A stretch of DNA of 64,000 nt, taken from Clostridium thermosuccinogenes (GTDB taxonomy: Bacteria > Bacillota > Clostridia > Acetivibrionales > DSM-5807). The position numbers and the translations under genes are program-made. Within the stretch, counting starts at the first letter, position 1; each line of letters begins with the position of its first letter. The DNA is taken from positions 4,613,665 to 4,677,664 of the forward strand of contig NZ_CP021850.1 in NCBI RefSeq assembly GCF_002896855.1, written 5' to 3'. Positions 37,104 to 46,874 of this stretch are shown one piece after another. Below the pieces are notes generated by a model. That model had not been told where the DNA came from. It was given only the letters and a program-made list of their open reading frames with translations, and searched no databases.

Positions 37104-37325
37104 TTAAGCGCTTACCTTTAACCCACCTTTATTAACATATTTCTGATTATAACCTTTTATCTTTATAGAATCGTTGCGATAGACTTTTTGTCCACCTGTA
37201 AGAACCAACTCACCGTTGACATAAACTTTCCTCATCATAATCCAGCTTAAAGCTTCTTTCTTATCTTTAAATATACATTCACTCAGCAATCTATCTAAAA
37301 TTGTAACCTTCTTTTCTTCTTTCAT
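37104..37325 (-). pseudogene. tlyA-like gene, N-terminal S4-domain part
   Basis: Encodes the S4 RNA-binding domain of TlyA: LDRLLSECIFKDKKEALSWI, RKVYVNGELVLTGGQKV and KYVNKGGLK, after which it runs into IS66 sequence and stops (VSA). The methyltransferase part continues at 33227 on the far side of the IS66. The start is ATG 37325 with GGAAGGA upstream. It is evidently inactive as a full protein, though a free S4-domain peptide could be made. Confidence 0.88.
37116..37123 (+). repeat. target site duplication of IS66, right copy (CTTTAACC)
   Basis: Identical to 33220-33227. Confidence 0.9.
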
Positions 37326-37579
37326 TTTATATCCTTCCTTCCGCTTCACTCAAGCCACAAAACGTAATAAACAAGTTTCCTAAGATTTTCTAGATGCTTT
37401 GTTTGATATTGCACCTTTAATGTATAGCTCTATAAAAATAAAATTCCTAAATTAGAGCTTGCCATTGGCGGTTATATCATATCAGAACAGGCTGACAAAC
37501 CAAAGGTTATTAAAAGCATTTTGAAGATTTATAATCTCGGAAAACAGGGCTAGAAAAACTGGTTTATGCGCTCGCTGGT

Positions 37580-37962
37580 TCCTATCAGCAAGAACTTGAC
37601 CTAATTCTAATTACTCCAGCATTTAAGAACATCTTCTCTACAATCATAGCTATTTCATGGATTGGTGTTAACACCGAGGCTTTTCCTCCGACGAAGCACT
37701 TGCGTTCTTGGGCAGATTTTATACCTGCTAACAATAAAATGTAGGAAAAAATCCTATCGGGTTTTCAAAGCTGGATGCTATATCAAACCATTCTAGGTGC
37801 AATGCGCCAACTTTATGGTTAAAAGTGAAAAGCATCCCGAAATCCGTAACTGCTTACCTTCGTTTTAGAAAGCAGCATGGTCACAAAAAAGCAATCATTA
37901 CAATTGCAAGAACACTCCTAGCATTATACAATATGCTACAGAAAAGAGTCATACAACTCTGA
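37580..37962 (+). pseudogene. IS110 family transposase relic
   Basis: A broken + strand frame encodes AISWIGVNTEAFPPTKHLRS followed by WADFIPANNKM and a stop, then, in a shifted frame, RKQHGHKKAIITIARTLLAL. These are the conserved C-terminal (Transposase_20) blocks of IS110/IS1111 transposases (FPxxxHLxSWAGLxPGNNES and GHKKAI). At least one stop and one frameshift make it non-functional. The rest of 37350-38179 has no gene. Confidence 0.75.
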
Positions 37963-38179
37963 ACTCTATAGGAAATTTAACTTTTTTCCTACCGACCTTA
38001 GGGTTACTGTGTAGCGGGCAGTATTAATAGTGAAATACCAGAGTTGTAGAATTAAGTCAGCCACCGGGTAGCCCGATTTTATACATTTATTCAATTTTTC
38101 AACCATCATAAGATGGCTTGTATGTCATACTTCTAAGGAAAGTGCCAATTTCTGGTTTTCTTTTCCAATTTTACTCCTA

Positions 38180-38974
38180 TCAAGCCAAAGATTCTGTTAT
38201 TACCGCTTGTATAATATTTTTAACTTCATCATCATTATATTTTTTATCACGTTTTAAATATAATAAGTATTCTATAGCACCATTATTACCTCTTATAGGA
38301 GAATAAGTTAATCCATTTATATTAAGTTGATTATATTCTGCATGAGTTATGAGGTCATGAATTATTTTAAGAAGCACTGTGGTATTAGTAATTACTCCAT
38401 TTTTGCCAACCTCATTAGCAGGTGCTTCAAATTGTGGCTTAATTAGACATATGCATTCTCCATTTGCATGTAAAATATCATTAATGACAGGAAAAATTAA
38501 TTTCAATGAAATAAAAGATACATCAACTGTAATAATGTCTGCATATTCACCGATGTTTTTAAATGACAATAGCCTCGCATTCGTTCTTTCTAAAGGTATA
38601 ACCCTACTGTCCTGCCTGATTTTCCATGCTAAAATGCCATAGGCAACATCTACTGAATAAACTTTTCCAATACCGTGTTGCAGTAAGCAGTCAGTAAAAC
38701 CTCCTTCTGATGCACCAATATCAACAGCAATTTTATTTTTCACGTCAATATTAAAATAGGATATGGCTTTTTCAAGTTTATATCCTGATCTTGTAACATA
38801 TTTCTTTTTATTATCTTTAATGGTAATAACGCTGTTGTCATAAACACATTCACCAGGTTTATCAATTAATTTATTGTCAACAAAAACTTTTCCTGCCATT
38901 ATCAATGATTTTGCTTCTTTATCTTCATACGCAAAATTTTTACATAATAATTCATATAGCTTAATTTTCTTCAA
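38180..38974 (-). CDS. TlyA family rRNA (cytidine-2'-O)-methyltransferase
   Basis: A 264-residue intact TlyA-like protein. The S4 domain is at residues 5-60 (LYELLCKNFAYEDKEAKSLI) and the FtsJ-like domain from about 75, with the SAM site AVDIGASEGGFTDCL and the conserved IITVDVSFISLKLIFP and LIKPQFEAPANEVGKNG. The family 2'-O-methylates 16S/23S rRNA and is also annotated as hemolysin A. It begins with TTG 38974 after AAGGGA. It is AT-rich and lies near the broken paralogue. The usual clostridial tlyA sits beside spo0A/recN/argR, which are not here, so this is probably an additional, acquired copy. Confidence 0.88.
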   Translation of the reverse strand: MKKIKLYELLCKNFAYEDKEAKSLIMAGKVFVDNKLIDKPGECVYDNSVITIKDNKKKYVTRSGYKLEKAISYFNIDVKNKIAVDIGASEGGFTDCLLQHGIGKVYSVDVAYGILAWKIRQDSRVIPLERTNARLLSFKNIGEYADIITVDVSFISLKLIFPVINDILHANGECICLIKPQFEAPANEVGKNGVITNTTVLLKIIHDLITHAEYNQLNINGLTYSPIRGNNGAIEYLLYLKRDKKYNDDEVKNIIQAVITESLA

Positions 38975-39609
38975 AACAATATCCCTTTATCAAATTATTT
39001 GTTACTTATGTTATTTTATTAAAAATTGGCAAAATATTCAAGAGGTTTTGTCATTTCCATATGTTTGTTGATGCATGAACTCATTTTTTGCCAACATTAT
39101 CTTTCGAAAATTATTAAAAATGTTACTATTCCAGTGCTAGTTATAGGATAGGACTATTATTGTAAGGAAGTGGACCATGTATTATGGTGCTAAAAACGCC
39201 CGGAATGTAACCTCCAAACTCAAATGCATACTCTCTATACTCCTATGCTTCTGCATCCCGATTGCATATACTTCTAATGTCGTGGCACTACCCCAAGATA
39301 TTTCTGCTATTTCCTCACATTGCCTTTTTACATTTGCAAATGACCATTCCTATTTTGGTAAGCTTTATCCGACCTTTAAGTGTATCCATCCATTTATTCT
39401 TCATAGAATAATAGTACTAGTGGTTGGCTTATCGGTGATTATAGCCTCATCCTAATAGAGGATTACCCTAGTACTATCATCCGCATTCTTAACGAGTTCT
39501 TTAAGCCTATTTTAAAAGCTTCCTGCTTTTCAGAACCTGCATTCATGTACTGTTTTTTAGGCCTTTATAATGTCTAACTTGATCCAAACTATACATATGC
39601 CATCCTTTT
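38975..39609. other. intergenic, nothing convincing
   Basis: About 635 bases. A + strand frame at 39177-39455 (92 codons) has a hydrophobic beginning but no ribosome site and unnatural composition, so I do not call it a gene. Confidence 0.4.
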
Positions 39610-41436
39610 TTAGTTTGCTGCCACCTTATACTCTGGATTTTCACCGTGACGATCTCCTTCGTCTATCATCCTCTTGTAGTGTCCGCCCAGGCGCATCAAC
39701 TCTTCATGTTTGCCCATCTCCACAATTTTGCCCTTGCTTATTACTATTATCTTATCCGCGTTTCTGATGGTGGAGAGCCTGTGAGCTATAATCAGAGTGG
39801 TTCTGTCCCGGGTGATATTTTCTATGGCTTTTTGTATGAGCTTTTCCGTATGGGTATCAATATTGGCCGTGGCCTCATCCAGCACAAAAATCGAAGGATT
39901 GTGGGCAATGGCTCTGGCGAAGGACAGGAGCTGCCTTTGCCCGGCGGAGAAGGTGCTGCCTCTTTCCATTACAGGCTCATAAATGCCTCCCGGAAGGCTG
40001 TAGACAAAATCGTAAGCACAGGCGGCCTTCAGAGCATCATTAACGTGCTCATCGCTCATTTCATTGTTCAGAGTGATATTTTTCTTAATATCCCCGGAGA
40101 ATAAAAACACATCCTGAAGGACTACGGCAATGTTTCTTCTGAGATCCCTCTTTTTTATCCTGTTGATGTCTATGCCGTCAATCAGAATCTGCCCTTTCTG
40201 GATTTTGTAAAATCCGTTTATAAGGCTTATTATTGTGGTTTTACCTGCTCCGGTTTCGCCGACAAATGCCGCTGTTTGACCTTTTTCCAGCTTAAAGCTT
40301 ACATCCTTTAAAACCCAGTCCTCTCCATTGTAAGCAAACCAAACGTTCTTGAATTCGATATTTCCTTCGATGCGGTCCATGCTTATGCCTTCGTCCAGGT
40401 CTTCCAGAGTGCTTTCCTGATCCAGCAGTTCAAAAATCCTGTCGGCGGATACCAGCGCCGACTGTATTGTAGTATAGCTCTCAGCAAGCTCGGATATGGG
40501 GCCAAAAAACTGCTTTATGTATGTGGTAAAGGCGTATAAAACACCGATATCAAGAGTATGGTCGGCAATTTTGCCCATTCCATACCATATCAGAATGGCA
40601 ATAGCCAAGCTCTGAAAAATGTCTGCCGCAGGCCTTAAAATACTGTTCAAACGAACCTGGAACAGGGTTGTTTTATAATAATCTCCGTTTAGCTTTAAAA
40701 ACTCATTCTTCTTCTCTTTTTCTCCTCGGAATATCTGAATGATCTTCATGCCTGAAATGTTTTCCGCCATAAAGCCGTTTATCCGGCCGATCAGGCTCTT
40801 CATGTTCTTGAAGTTTTCCCTTATTTTCTTTTTCATCAGGAAAACCAGCAAAAACATCAGAGGCACTATTGAAAAGGATATGAGAGCCAGCCTGACATTG
40901 AGGGCCAGCATCGTATACACTATTCCCACCAGCAGGAAAATATCCTTGAAAAAATTCAATATCACGTCCGTGTACATTTCACTGATGGCTTCCACATCGT
41001 TGGTGGCCCTGGTTATGAGCCTGCCGGAGGATGTTTTGTCCAGGTAAGGGAGGGGAAGGAGCTGGATGGTTTTAAATACCCTGTACCTTAAATTTTTCAT
41101 GATGTCCTGGCTGGCTCTGTTTATTATGTTGGCTTGGGCAAAGGAGAAAAATCCGCCCAAGGCGACTATGGCAAAATACAATATGCCCATTGCAGCAATG
41201 GAATAAAAACCGCTCTGGACCGAATGGTTTACCAGAAAATCATCGATGACTATTTTTAGGATATATGGCTTAATCAGCTGGGCACCGTTTACCAGCAGCA
41301 CACATAGGAAAGCCAGTATGATTTTGCCCAGGTGAGGGCGCATCAGCATCAAAAGCCTTATGATGCTGTGGATTTTCTTTGTGCTTTTATTGGAGCCTGT
41401 CATTTCTGCTTTCGGTTTGCTCTGCATAGATTCCAT
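39610..41436 (-). CDS. ABC exporter half-transporter, catalytic-site partner
   Basis: A 608-residue ABC transporter of the BmrD/YheH type: six membrane helices to about residue 330, then an ATPase domain with Walker A GETGAGKTT, signature FSAGQRQ (weakened from LSGGQ) and Walker B FVLDEATANID with the catalytic Glu. It pairs with the upstream gene as a heterodimeric exporter for drugs or lipids or peptides. I set the start at ATG 41436, where GGGGGTG is upstream. It overlaps the partner gene by 50 bases, implying co-translation. Confidence 0.9.
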   Translation of the reverse strand: MESMQSKPKAEMTGSNKSTKKIHSIIRLLMLMRPHLGKIILAFLCVLLVNGAQLIKPYILKIVIDDFLVNHSVQSGFYSIAAMGILYFAIVALGGFFSFAQANIINRASQDIMKNLRYRVFKTIQLLPLPYLDKTSSGRLITRATNDVEAISEMYTDVILNFFKDIFLLVGIVYTMLALNVRLALISFSIVPLMFLLVFLMKKKIRENFKNMKSLIGRINGFMAENISGMKIIQIFRGEKEKKNEFLKLNGDYYKTTLFQVRLNSILRPAADIFQSLAIAILIWYGMGKIADHTLDIGVLYAFTTYIKQFFGPISELAESYTTIQSALVSADRIFELLDQESTLEDLDEGISMDRIEGNIEFKNVWFAYNGEDWVLKDVSFKLEKGQTAAFVGETGAGKTTIISLINGFYKIQKGQILIDGIDINRIKKRDLRRNIAVVLQDVFLFSGDIKKNITLNNEMSDEHVNDALKAACAYDFVYSLPGGIYEPVMERGSTFSAGQRQLLSFARAIAHNPSIFVLDEATANIDTHTEKLIQKAIENITRDRTTLIIAHRLSTIRNADKIIVISKGKIVEMGKHEELMRLGGHYKRMIDEGDRHGENPEYKVAAN

Positions 41437-43129
41437 AGTAAACACCCCCTTTTTTCAATAGTTCCTCATGCGTTCCCCTCTCACATATCCGGCCGTTGTC
41501 CATGACGATTATCTCATCTGCTGACTCCACGGCGGAAAGCCGGTGGGCGATGATGATGGTGGTTTTGTTTTTTCTTATCCTCTTAAAATTGTCCAATATT
41601 TTCGCTTCTGTTATCGTGTCCACGGCTGAAAGGGAATCGTCCAGGATAAGTATGGCCGGATCCCTTGCGATGGCGCGGGCAATGGAGACACGCTGTTTTT
41701 GTCCACCGGAGAGGTTTACTCCACGTTCTCCCAGAATGGTGTCAAAACCATCGGGGAACTCCTTTATGCTGTCATAGATGCAACTGTTCTTAGCTGCTTT
41801 TTCAACTTTTTCATCGGGAAAATCCGGCTTGAAAAAGGTTATGTTATCCTTTATGGACGCCGAGAACAGGAAATTATCCTGAGGTACATACCCGAAACCA
41901 TCTCTCAACGTTGCCAGAGAGTAATCATTTATATCCACGCCGTCAATGAATATTTTGCCGTTTTCTACGTTATACAGCTTTAGCAAAAGATTAGCAATAG
42001 TGCTCTTACCTGAACCGGTTCTGCCTACTATGCCAAGGGTGTGGCCTTTGGGAATTTTTATGCTGATGTCCGAAAGAGCTTTGCTTTCGGTTCCTGGATA
42101 ACTGAAGTCAAGGTTCCTGATTTCTATATCCCCTTGGATTGGACGGGATATCATCTTTTCACCGTCTTTTATCTGGGGTTCGGTATCGAATACCTCATTC
42201 AGCCTTTTAAGGGATGCCATACCCCTTTCCATGATGGTGATCACACGGCCTATGGAGACTACCGGCCTGAGTATCATGGTCAAATATCCGTTGAAAGCGA
42301 TAAAATCACCCAAAGATATGCTTCCTGCCAGAACCATGTTGCCTCCGATAATAAGATTCAGCACAAAGCTTATGCTAAAGGCAATTTCTATGGCTGGGGA
42401 AAGAAGGGAGGATATTCTTACCATGCTTACATTGGCTTCAACCATCTGGTTATTCAGGGTCTGGAAATTTTCCATCTCCGAATCTTCCTGCGTATATGCC
42501 TTGATTACTCTGATTCCATTGATGTTTTCATTAACTCTGCCGGATACCGCAGCAAAACATTCCTGCACTCTTCTGAAGCGGCTTTGGATGAGCTTTCCGA
42601 TTTTCAGCATGAAAACTACAATGAAAGGTATGGGCAGCAGTGCTGCCAGGGTGAGCTGCCAGCTTCCGGACTGAGTCATGGAATAGATGACAATGGCGCA
42701 TGTTACGATACCATTGATGGTCAGGGATGTGGCAGGGCCAAGGGTCATTCGTATGGCAGAAATATCGTTTATGGCATATGCTATTAGATCTCCTGTTGCA
42801 TGCTTATTGTAAAATTCGGGAGAAAGCTTCTGAAAATGGTTATACAGCATTTCCCGAAGGTGGCACTCGAGCTTTCTGGCATTTACTATAACCATGTTTC
42901 GCCATAAATAAGTGGTAATGAAAGTACCCACGGCTATGAGAAGTATTAATGCAATATACTTCATTACAACCCCGGTTTCAAAACCGTCCATGCTCAACAC
43001 ATCGATGGTTTTTCCCAGCACATTGGGGAACAATGACTGGATATAGGACGTCAGCAGCATAAAGACAATGCCGATTATGTATGAGATCTTGTGTTTCTTC
43101 AGAAATGTGAGGATTATCTGTTTTCCCAT
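41387..43129 (-). CDS. ABC exporter half-transporter, degenerate-site partner
   Basis: A 580-residue ABC transporter of the BmrC/YheI type: membrane domain to about residue 310, ATPase with Walker A GRTGSGKST, intact signature LSGGQKQR and Walker B LILDDSLSAVD. The catalytic Glu after Walker B is replaced by Asp (LDD), the typical degenerate site of heterodimeric exporters. Its intact signature would complete the good site of the partner. ATG 43129 follows GGGGGTAGGAAA. The LacI gene lies just upstream on the same strand. Confidence 0.9.
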   Translation of the reverse strand: MGKQIILTFLKKHKISYIIGIVFMLLTSYIQSLFPNVLGKTIDVLSMDGFETGVVMKYIALILLIAVGTFITTYLWRNMVIVNARKLECHLREMLYNHFQKLSPEFYNKHATGDLIAYAINDISAIRMTLGPATSLTINGIVTCAIVIYSMTQSGSWQLTLAALLPIPFIVVFMLKIGKLIQSRFRRVQECFAAVSGRVNENINGIRVIKAYTQEDSEMENFQTLNNQMVEANVSMVRISSLLSPAIEIAFSISFVLNLIIGGNMVLAGSISLGDFIAFNGYLTMILRPVVSIGRVITIMERGMASLKRLNEVFDTEPQIKDGEKMISRPIQGDIEIRNLDFSYPGTESKALSDISIKIPKGHTLGIVGRTGSGKSTIANLLLKLYNVENGKIFIDGVDINDYSLATLRDGFGYVPQDNFLFSASIKDNITFFKPDFPDEKVEKAAKNSCIYDSIKEFPDGFDTILGERGVNLSGGQKQRVSIARAIARDPAILILDDSLSAVDTITEAKILDNFKRIRKNKTTIIIAHRLSAVESADEIIVMDNGRICERGTHEELLKKGGVYYGIYAEQTESRNDRLQ

Positions 43130-43161
43130 TTCCTACCCCCATAATATGATTTGTAAATTAA

Positions 43162-44151
43162 TCAAAGCTCTCTGACGGAATCCCTTTCTATCAATATACT
43201 ATTTATAAGTATACTTTCATTGGGTTTGTCAGGGCTGTTGATCCTTCTTATAAGCAGATTGACGGCTGCTTCGCACGAATATTCTATGTTCAGGTCAAGA
43301 GTCGTCAAAGATGGTATGCACAGAGAGGACATCTCCGTGTTGCCGCTACCTATCACCGAAATATCATCCGGAACACGGATTCCCCGGTCATATAGCAGCT
43401 TGATCAGCCTTACTGCCGTATAATCCCACTGGCATATCAATGCGGTGGGCTTTTCCTTTCCCTTTAACATCTCCATGACATTATCTTCAAAGCTGTCGTC
43501 CACATACATAAAAAACTCATCTCTGACAGGAAGATTGTAATTTTCCAGTGCGGACTTAATGCCCAACTCTTTCTCCCGGTTTTTATATGCGTTTCTTCCA
43601 CCTATGAACCCTATATTTTTATGGCCTTTTTTAATAAGGTACTCGCACTGCTTATAGCCTCCGTTGTTGAAGTTGAACCAGACGCTGTCATAATCATAGG
43701 AAGGAGAATAACCGGTGTAAAGGACCTGGTTCTTAATCCTTTCCTTAAGGAAATCCACATATTCCTGCTTGAATCCGCCAATGAAGATGATGCCGTCGAA
43801 GCTGTTCCCCTTGGATAGTTTTGTGGGAAGGAGCATTTCATCCTGGTTTTTCTTTTCGATAAATTCAATCTGGTATTCCGCACCGACTTTCTGGATAGCC
43901 TGTTCCATACCCTGGATCATCAGGCTGTAGTTGCTGGTGTCCTGCAGATAGGGCTTTTGATGTAGAACAAGAATATTTAGATCGCTGCTGCTTTTAGGCT
44001 TGATATATCCCATTTCCTTAGCCTTTTCAATTATCCGGGCTCTTAATTCCTGACTTACTCCATATTGGCCGGAAAGGGCTCTGCTGACTGTTATAACTGA
44101 AACATTAAGGGCTTCTGCAATATCGGCAATTTTGGTTTTATCATTCTTCAT
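43162..44151 (-). CDS. LacI family transcriptional regulator
   Basis: A 329-residue repressor. Residues 6-28 form the LacI helix-turn-helix (TKIADIAEALNVSVITVSRA), followed by the hinge and a periplasmic-binding-like effector domain (FDGIIFIGGFKQEYVDF, NIGFIGGRNAYKNREKEL, VPDDISVIGSGNTEMS). The start is ATG 44151 with GGGGTGATAA upstream; a frame to 44160 includes the ribosome site. It is divergent from the Gfo/Idh gene at 44783, which it may control. It is also upstream of the ABC exporter pair, only 32 bases from it. Confidence 0.9.
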   Translation of the reverse strand: MKNDKTKIADIAEALNVSVITVSRALSGQYGVSQELRARIIEKAKEMGYIKPKSSSDLNILVLHQKPYLQDTSNYSLMIQGMEQAIQKVGAEYQIEFIEKKNQDEMLLPTKLSKGNSFDGIIFIGGFKQEYVDFLKERIKNQVLYTGYSPSYDYDSVWFNFNNGGYKQCEYLIKKGHKNIGFIGGRNAYKNREKELGIKSALENYNLPVRDEFFMYVDDSFEDNVMEMLKGKEKPTALICQWDYTAVRLIKLLYDRGIRVPDDISVIGSGNTEMSSLCIPSLTTLDLNIEYSCEAAVNLLIRRINSPDKPNESILINSILIERDSVREL

Positions 44152-44782
44152 CGTTATCACCCCTAGTTTATTATACGTTAATTATTATAAAAATACAACG
44201 ATAAATTAATTCATAAAAATAACGATATAATTATGTGTAAATCTAGCTTTTGATATATCTTCATGATGATTAGGCTTTTGTATATCCCTCACCATCATAA
44301 CCTCGCTGTCTTTATGCATCATGCGGTTATGCTTCTGGAGCCCAATTATATAGTTTAGAAATGAACTAAGCTGATAACGGATGTATTGATAGTTGTGTGC
44401 TTTGAATCCTTTCCGAACAACAATCATCCATTTCAACTAGCTGAATTTAAACCGATTTTATATAGTCCTTAGAATAAATTATATAGCCAACCAATCCGGC
44501 AGCATGACCGGCAGTTTAAATCCGGACGAGGCATCTCAGTTGGCAAGCCGGATAAAATATGCTTTAATTTATATATCAACAGTTCCAATGCTGATTATTA
44601 TACAGAGTGTCAGCGGCGTGGGCATAGGGAGGCGGACGAAGGATTGTGAACGATAAATATGATCAGAAATTCCTCTGGATTGGTTAGTTAAGACAGATGA
44701 ATTTACCTTTGACATTTACCGGGCCTTTGGGGAATGATTTAATGGGGAATATTTTAAACTGATTTTGCAAGGGGGCTTGGCT
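44152..44782. other. divergent regulatory region of LacI and Gfo/Idh genes
   Basis: About 630 bases without an accepted gene. The block at about 44397-44464 matches 12076-12142. AACGATA words repeat near 44197-44226, which could be part of a LacI-family operator, but I cannot define it. Confidence 0.45.
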
Positions 44783-45856
44783 GTGAAAAAGTTTAACGTA
44801 ATGGATTATATCCCGGCAGAAAAGCCTAAGCCGGTATGCCAAAAGGGTGAATTTGTATTTGCCGCAGTGGCTTTAGAGCATGCTCATATTTACGGCATGT
44901 GCAACGGCCTCATTGAAGCCGGAGCAACCCTTAAATATGTCTATGACCCGCATAAAAGCAAGGTTGAGCAATTCTGCAGGACATACCCCGACGTAAAAGT
45001 CGCATCAAGTGAAGATGAGATTTTAAATGACAAATCTGTGTCCTTAGTGGCTGCCGCAGCAGTGCCTTCTGAAAGATGCGCCCTGGGATTGAAGGTAATG
45101 GACCATGGCAAGGACTATTTTACCGATAAGGCTCCCTTCACATCTCTGGAACAGCTTGAGGCAGCCAGAAAAAAGGTAAGAGAAACAGGGTTAAAATATT
45201 CCGTATATTACAGTGAGCGCATTCATTCAGAATGTGCGGTTTTAGCCGGGCAGCTTATAAAGGGAGGAGCCATCGGCCGTGTAATCCACGTAATGGGCCT
45301 TGGGCCCCATCGTTTAAGCGCAGCAGGCAGGCCGAAGTGGTTTTTTAAAAAGGACAAGTATGGCGGAATCCTTTGTGATATAGGAAGCCATCAAATAGAG
45401 CAGTACCTGTATTTCGCCGGGGAGGAGGACGCTGAAGTCGTGCGAAGCCAGGTGGCCAATTTCAACAACAAGGACTATCCTGAACTGGAGGACTTCGGCG
45501 AAGCCATGCTGGTAGGCAGGAAAGGTACCACGAACTATTTCAGGGTCGACTGGTTAACCCCCGACGGTTTAAGCACATGGGGAGATGGGCGCACGATTAT
45601 CGAAGGGACAAAAGGTTATATTGAGCTGAGGAAGTTCGTAGACATCGCCCGGGATATCCATGGCGACCATTTGTATATTGTAAACGGTAAGGGGGAAAAG
45701 CATCTGAGCGCACGAGGGTTAGTAGGCTTCCCTTTCTTTGGCGAGCTGATACTTGACTGCCTTAACAGGACCGAAAAGGCAATGACTCAAGAGCATGCCT
45801 TCAAAGCAGCCGAATTGTGCCTTAAGGCTCAAAATCAGGCAGTAGTCATCCGGTGA
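44783..45856 (+). CDS. Gfo/Idh/MocA-like oxidoreductase, divergent
   Basis: A 357-residue relative of sugar dehydrogenases. The dinucleotide-binding fold starts late (EFVFAAVALEHAHIYGMCNG) and lacks the usual GxGxxG, and the active-site EKP triad appears as DKAPFTS. GGILCDIGSHQIEQYLYF in the C-terminal domain corresponds to the conserved DxGxHxxD region. It may bind NAD(P) in an altered way or have another substrate. The start is GTG 44783 behind AAGGGGG; a longer TTG frame contains the ribosome site. It is divergent from the LacI regulator. Confidence 0.82.
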   Translation: MKKFNVMDYIPAEKPKPVCQKGEFVFAAVALEHAHIYGMCNGLIEAGATLKYVYDPHKSKVEQFCRTYPDVKVASSEDEILNDKSVSLVAAAAVPSERCALGLKVMDHGKDYFTDKAPFTSLEQLEAARKKVRETGLKYSVYYSERIHSECAVLAGQLIKGGAIGRVIHVMGLGPHRLSAAGRPKWFFKKDKYGGILCDIGSHQIEQYLYFAGEEDAEVVRSQVANFNNKDYPELEDFGEAMLVGRKGTTNYFRVDWLTPDGLSTWGDGRTIIEGTKGYIELRKFVDIARDIHGDHLYIVNGKGEKHLSARGLVGFPFFGELILDCLNRTEKAMTQEHAFKAAELCLKAQNQAVVIR

Positions 45857-45872
45857 TATTTAAGATATTTAA

Positions 45873-46115
45873 TTAGTGTCGTGCAGTAAATTATAAATGT
45901 TTATGCAGCTATCCCTAATTTGGTAATGACAGTATCGACAGTTACCTCTTTTACTGCACAAGTATATTCAAGCTTGGCAATTGAAACCAAGCATTAAATA
46001 CCATGCTCCAGAATTGCTTTGTTGAAATTAAGGATTCAACCTGGTATTCATAAAATCCAAGTGAGTTTTTTTGATACCGATAACTCGTTTCTATACCCCA
46101 GCACTTCAGGAAGGT
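45873..46115 (-). pseudogene. IS4-type transposase C-terminal relic with IS end
   Basis: Starts with the IS end TTAGTGTCGTGCAGTAAAT and continues with sequence closely like the last part of the IS4-type transposase at 33397 (matching the GIAA tail, the AYYCAAE region and the RFWSMIF to YRYHKN region), but with an internal deletion and stops. It is an inactive remnant of a related element. Confidence 0.8.
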
Positions 46116-46874
46116 TTTATAAAAAAGGTAGTGTAATGTAGTATCACGGCTCGGCTATATAATTTACTAAGACCGTCAATCTGTGGATTTATTGACAAAT
46201 TTATGTTTCTTAAATACAATTTATCAAAGATACATTTTTTAATAACTTGAATTATAAACACTCTTTGTTTGGTTTTGCTGAATAAACTTACTACTATTGA
46301 TTTTAGAAAGTAGGCGAAAGAATGACATATTAGATTAAAAACATCTGAATAAGAAATCACAGTTTATATGATGAACTTCCAAATAAACTGAATACTTCGA
46401 AAAACTTATCTAGGTTATTCTGCAAATGAATAGACACTATAAAGAAAACAAAAAAATTTACAGTCGAACAAAACCTATCTGCAATTAAAGGTCATAAGGA
46501 AGAAGTTTAAGTAGTAGAAACATATATCATAGGAAGCATATATTAATCCGGTAATTTCCAGATAATAGTAGATATAACTTAGAGGACATTTAGACACTCA
46601 ATACTCGGTTTCCAATGTAGGAATTTTTGGGTTCTCAAGATTTCAGCAATCATAAATTTTTTACTATACTGTCAGTTTTTTTAATATGCCGAAAAAGATT
46701 TACTGTGTAGACTAAATGAGTTAGATTTTTTGAGACAAAAGATATTACCCCTTATTAATCCATTATGATATCTGGTTTAGGGACGTGAGGTAAAGTTATT
46801 TGTTTTCAGACGCTATAAATCAATAAAAATAAGGAATTCAGATTTATTGAACATATACCATCGGAGGTGATTTA
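46116..46874. other. AT-rich intergenic region before the YesN gene
   Basis: About 760 bases, strongly AT-rich, without convincing genes. It should contain the promoter of the two-component/ABC operon. No riboswitch pattern is recognised. Confidence 0.4.

Larger units (their letters stand above)
33228..37115 (+). mobile_element. IS66 family element with nested IS4-type insertion
   Basis: Termini are GTAAGCGCTTAAT on the left and its mirror ATTAAGCGCTTAC on the right, with an 8-bp duplication CTTTAACC, as expected for IS66. It carries tnpA, tnpB and tnpC. Its left leader (33228-33368) is cut off from tnpA by an IS4-type element at 33369-34743; without it, the IS66 would be about 2.5 kb. Confidence 0.92.

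Noticed and set aside
39177-39455. 92-codon frame with hydrophobic start
   Set aside because: No ribosome site, odd residue use and no recognisable relation. It probably lies in decayed sequence.
44206-44436. 76-codon minus-strand frame upstream of LacI
   Set aside because: No clear ribosome site. It is mentioned only because part of it is conserved with the 12.1-kb block.
46106-46360. 84-codon minus-strand frame
   Set aside because: AT-rich chance frame next to a transposase relic, without start signals.
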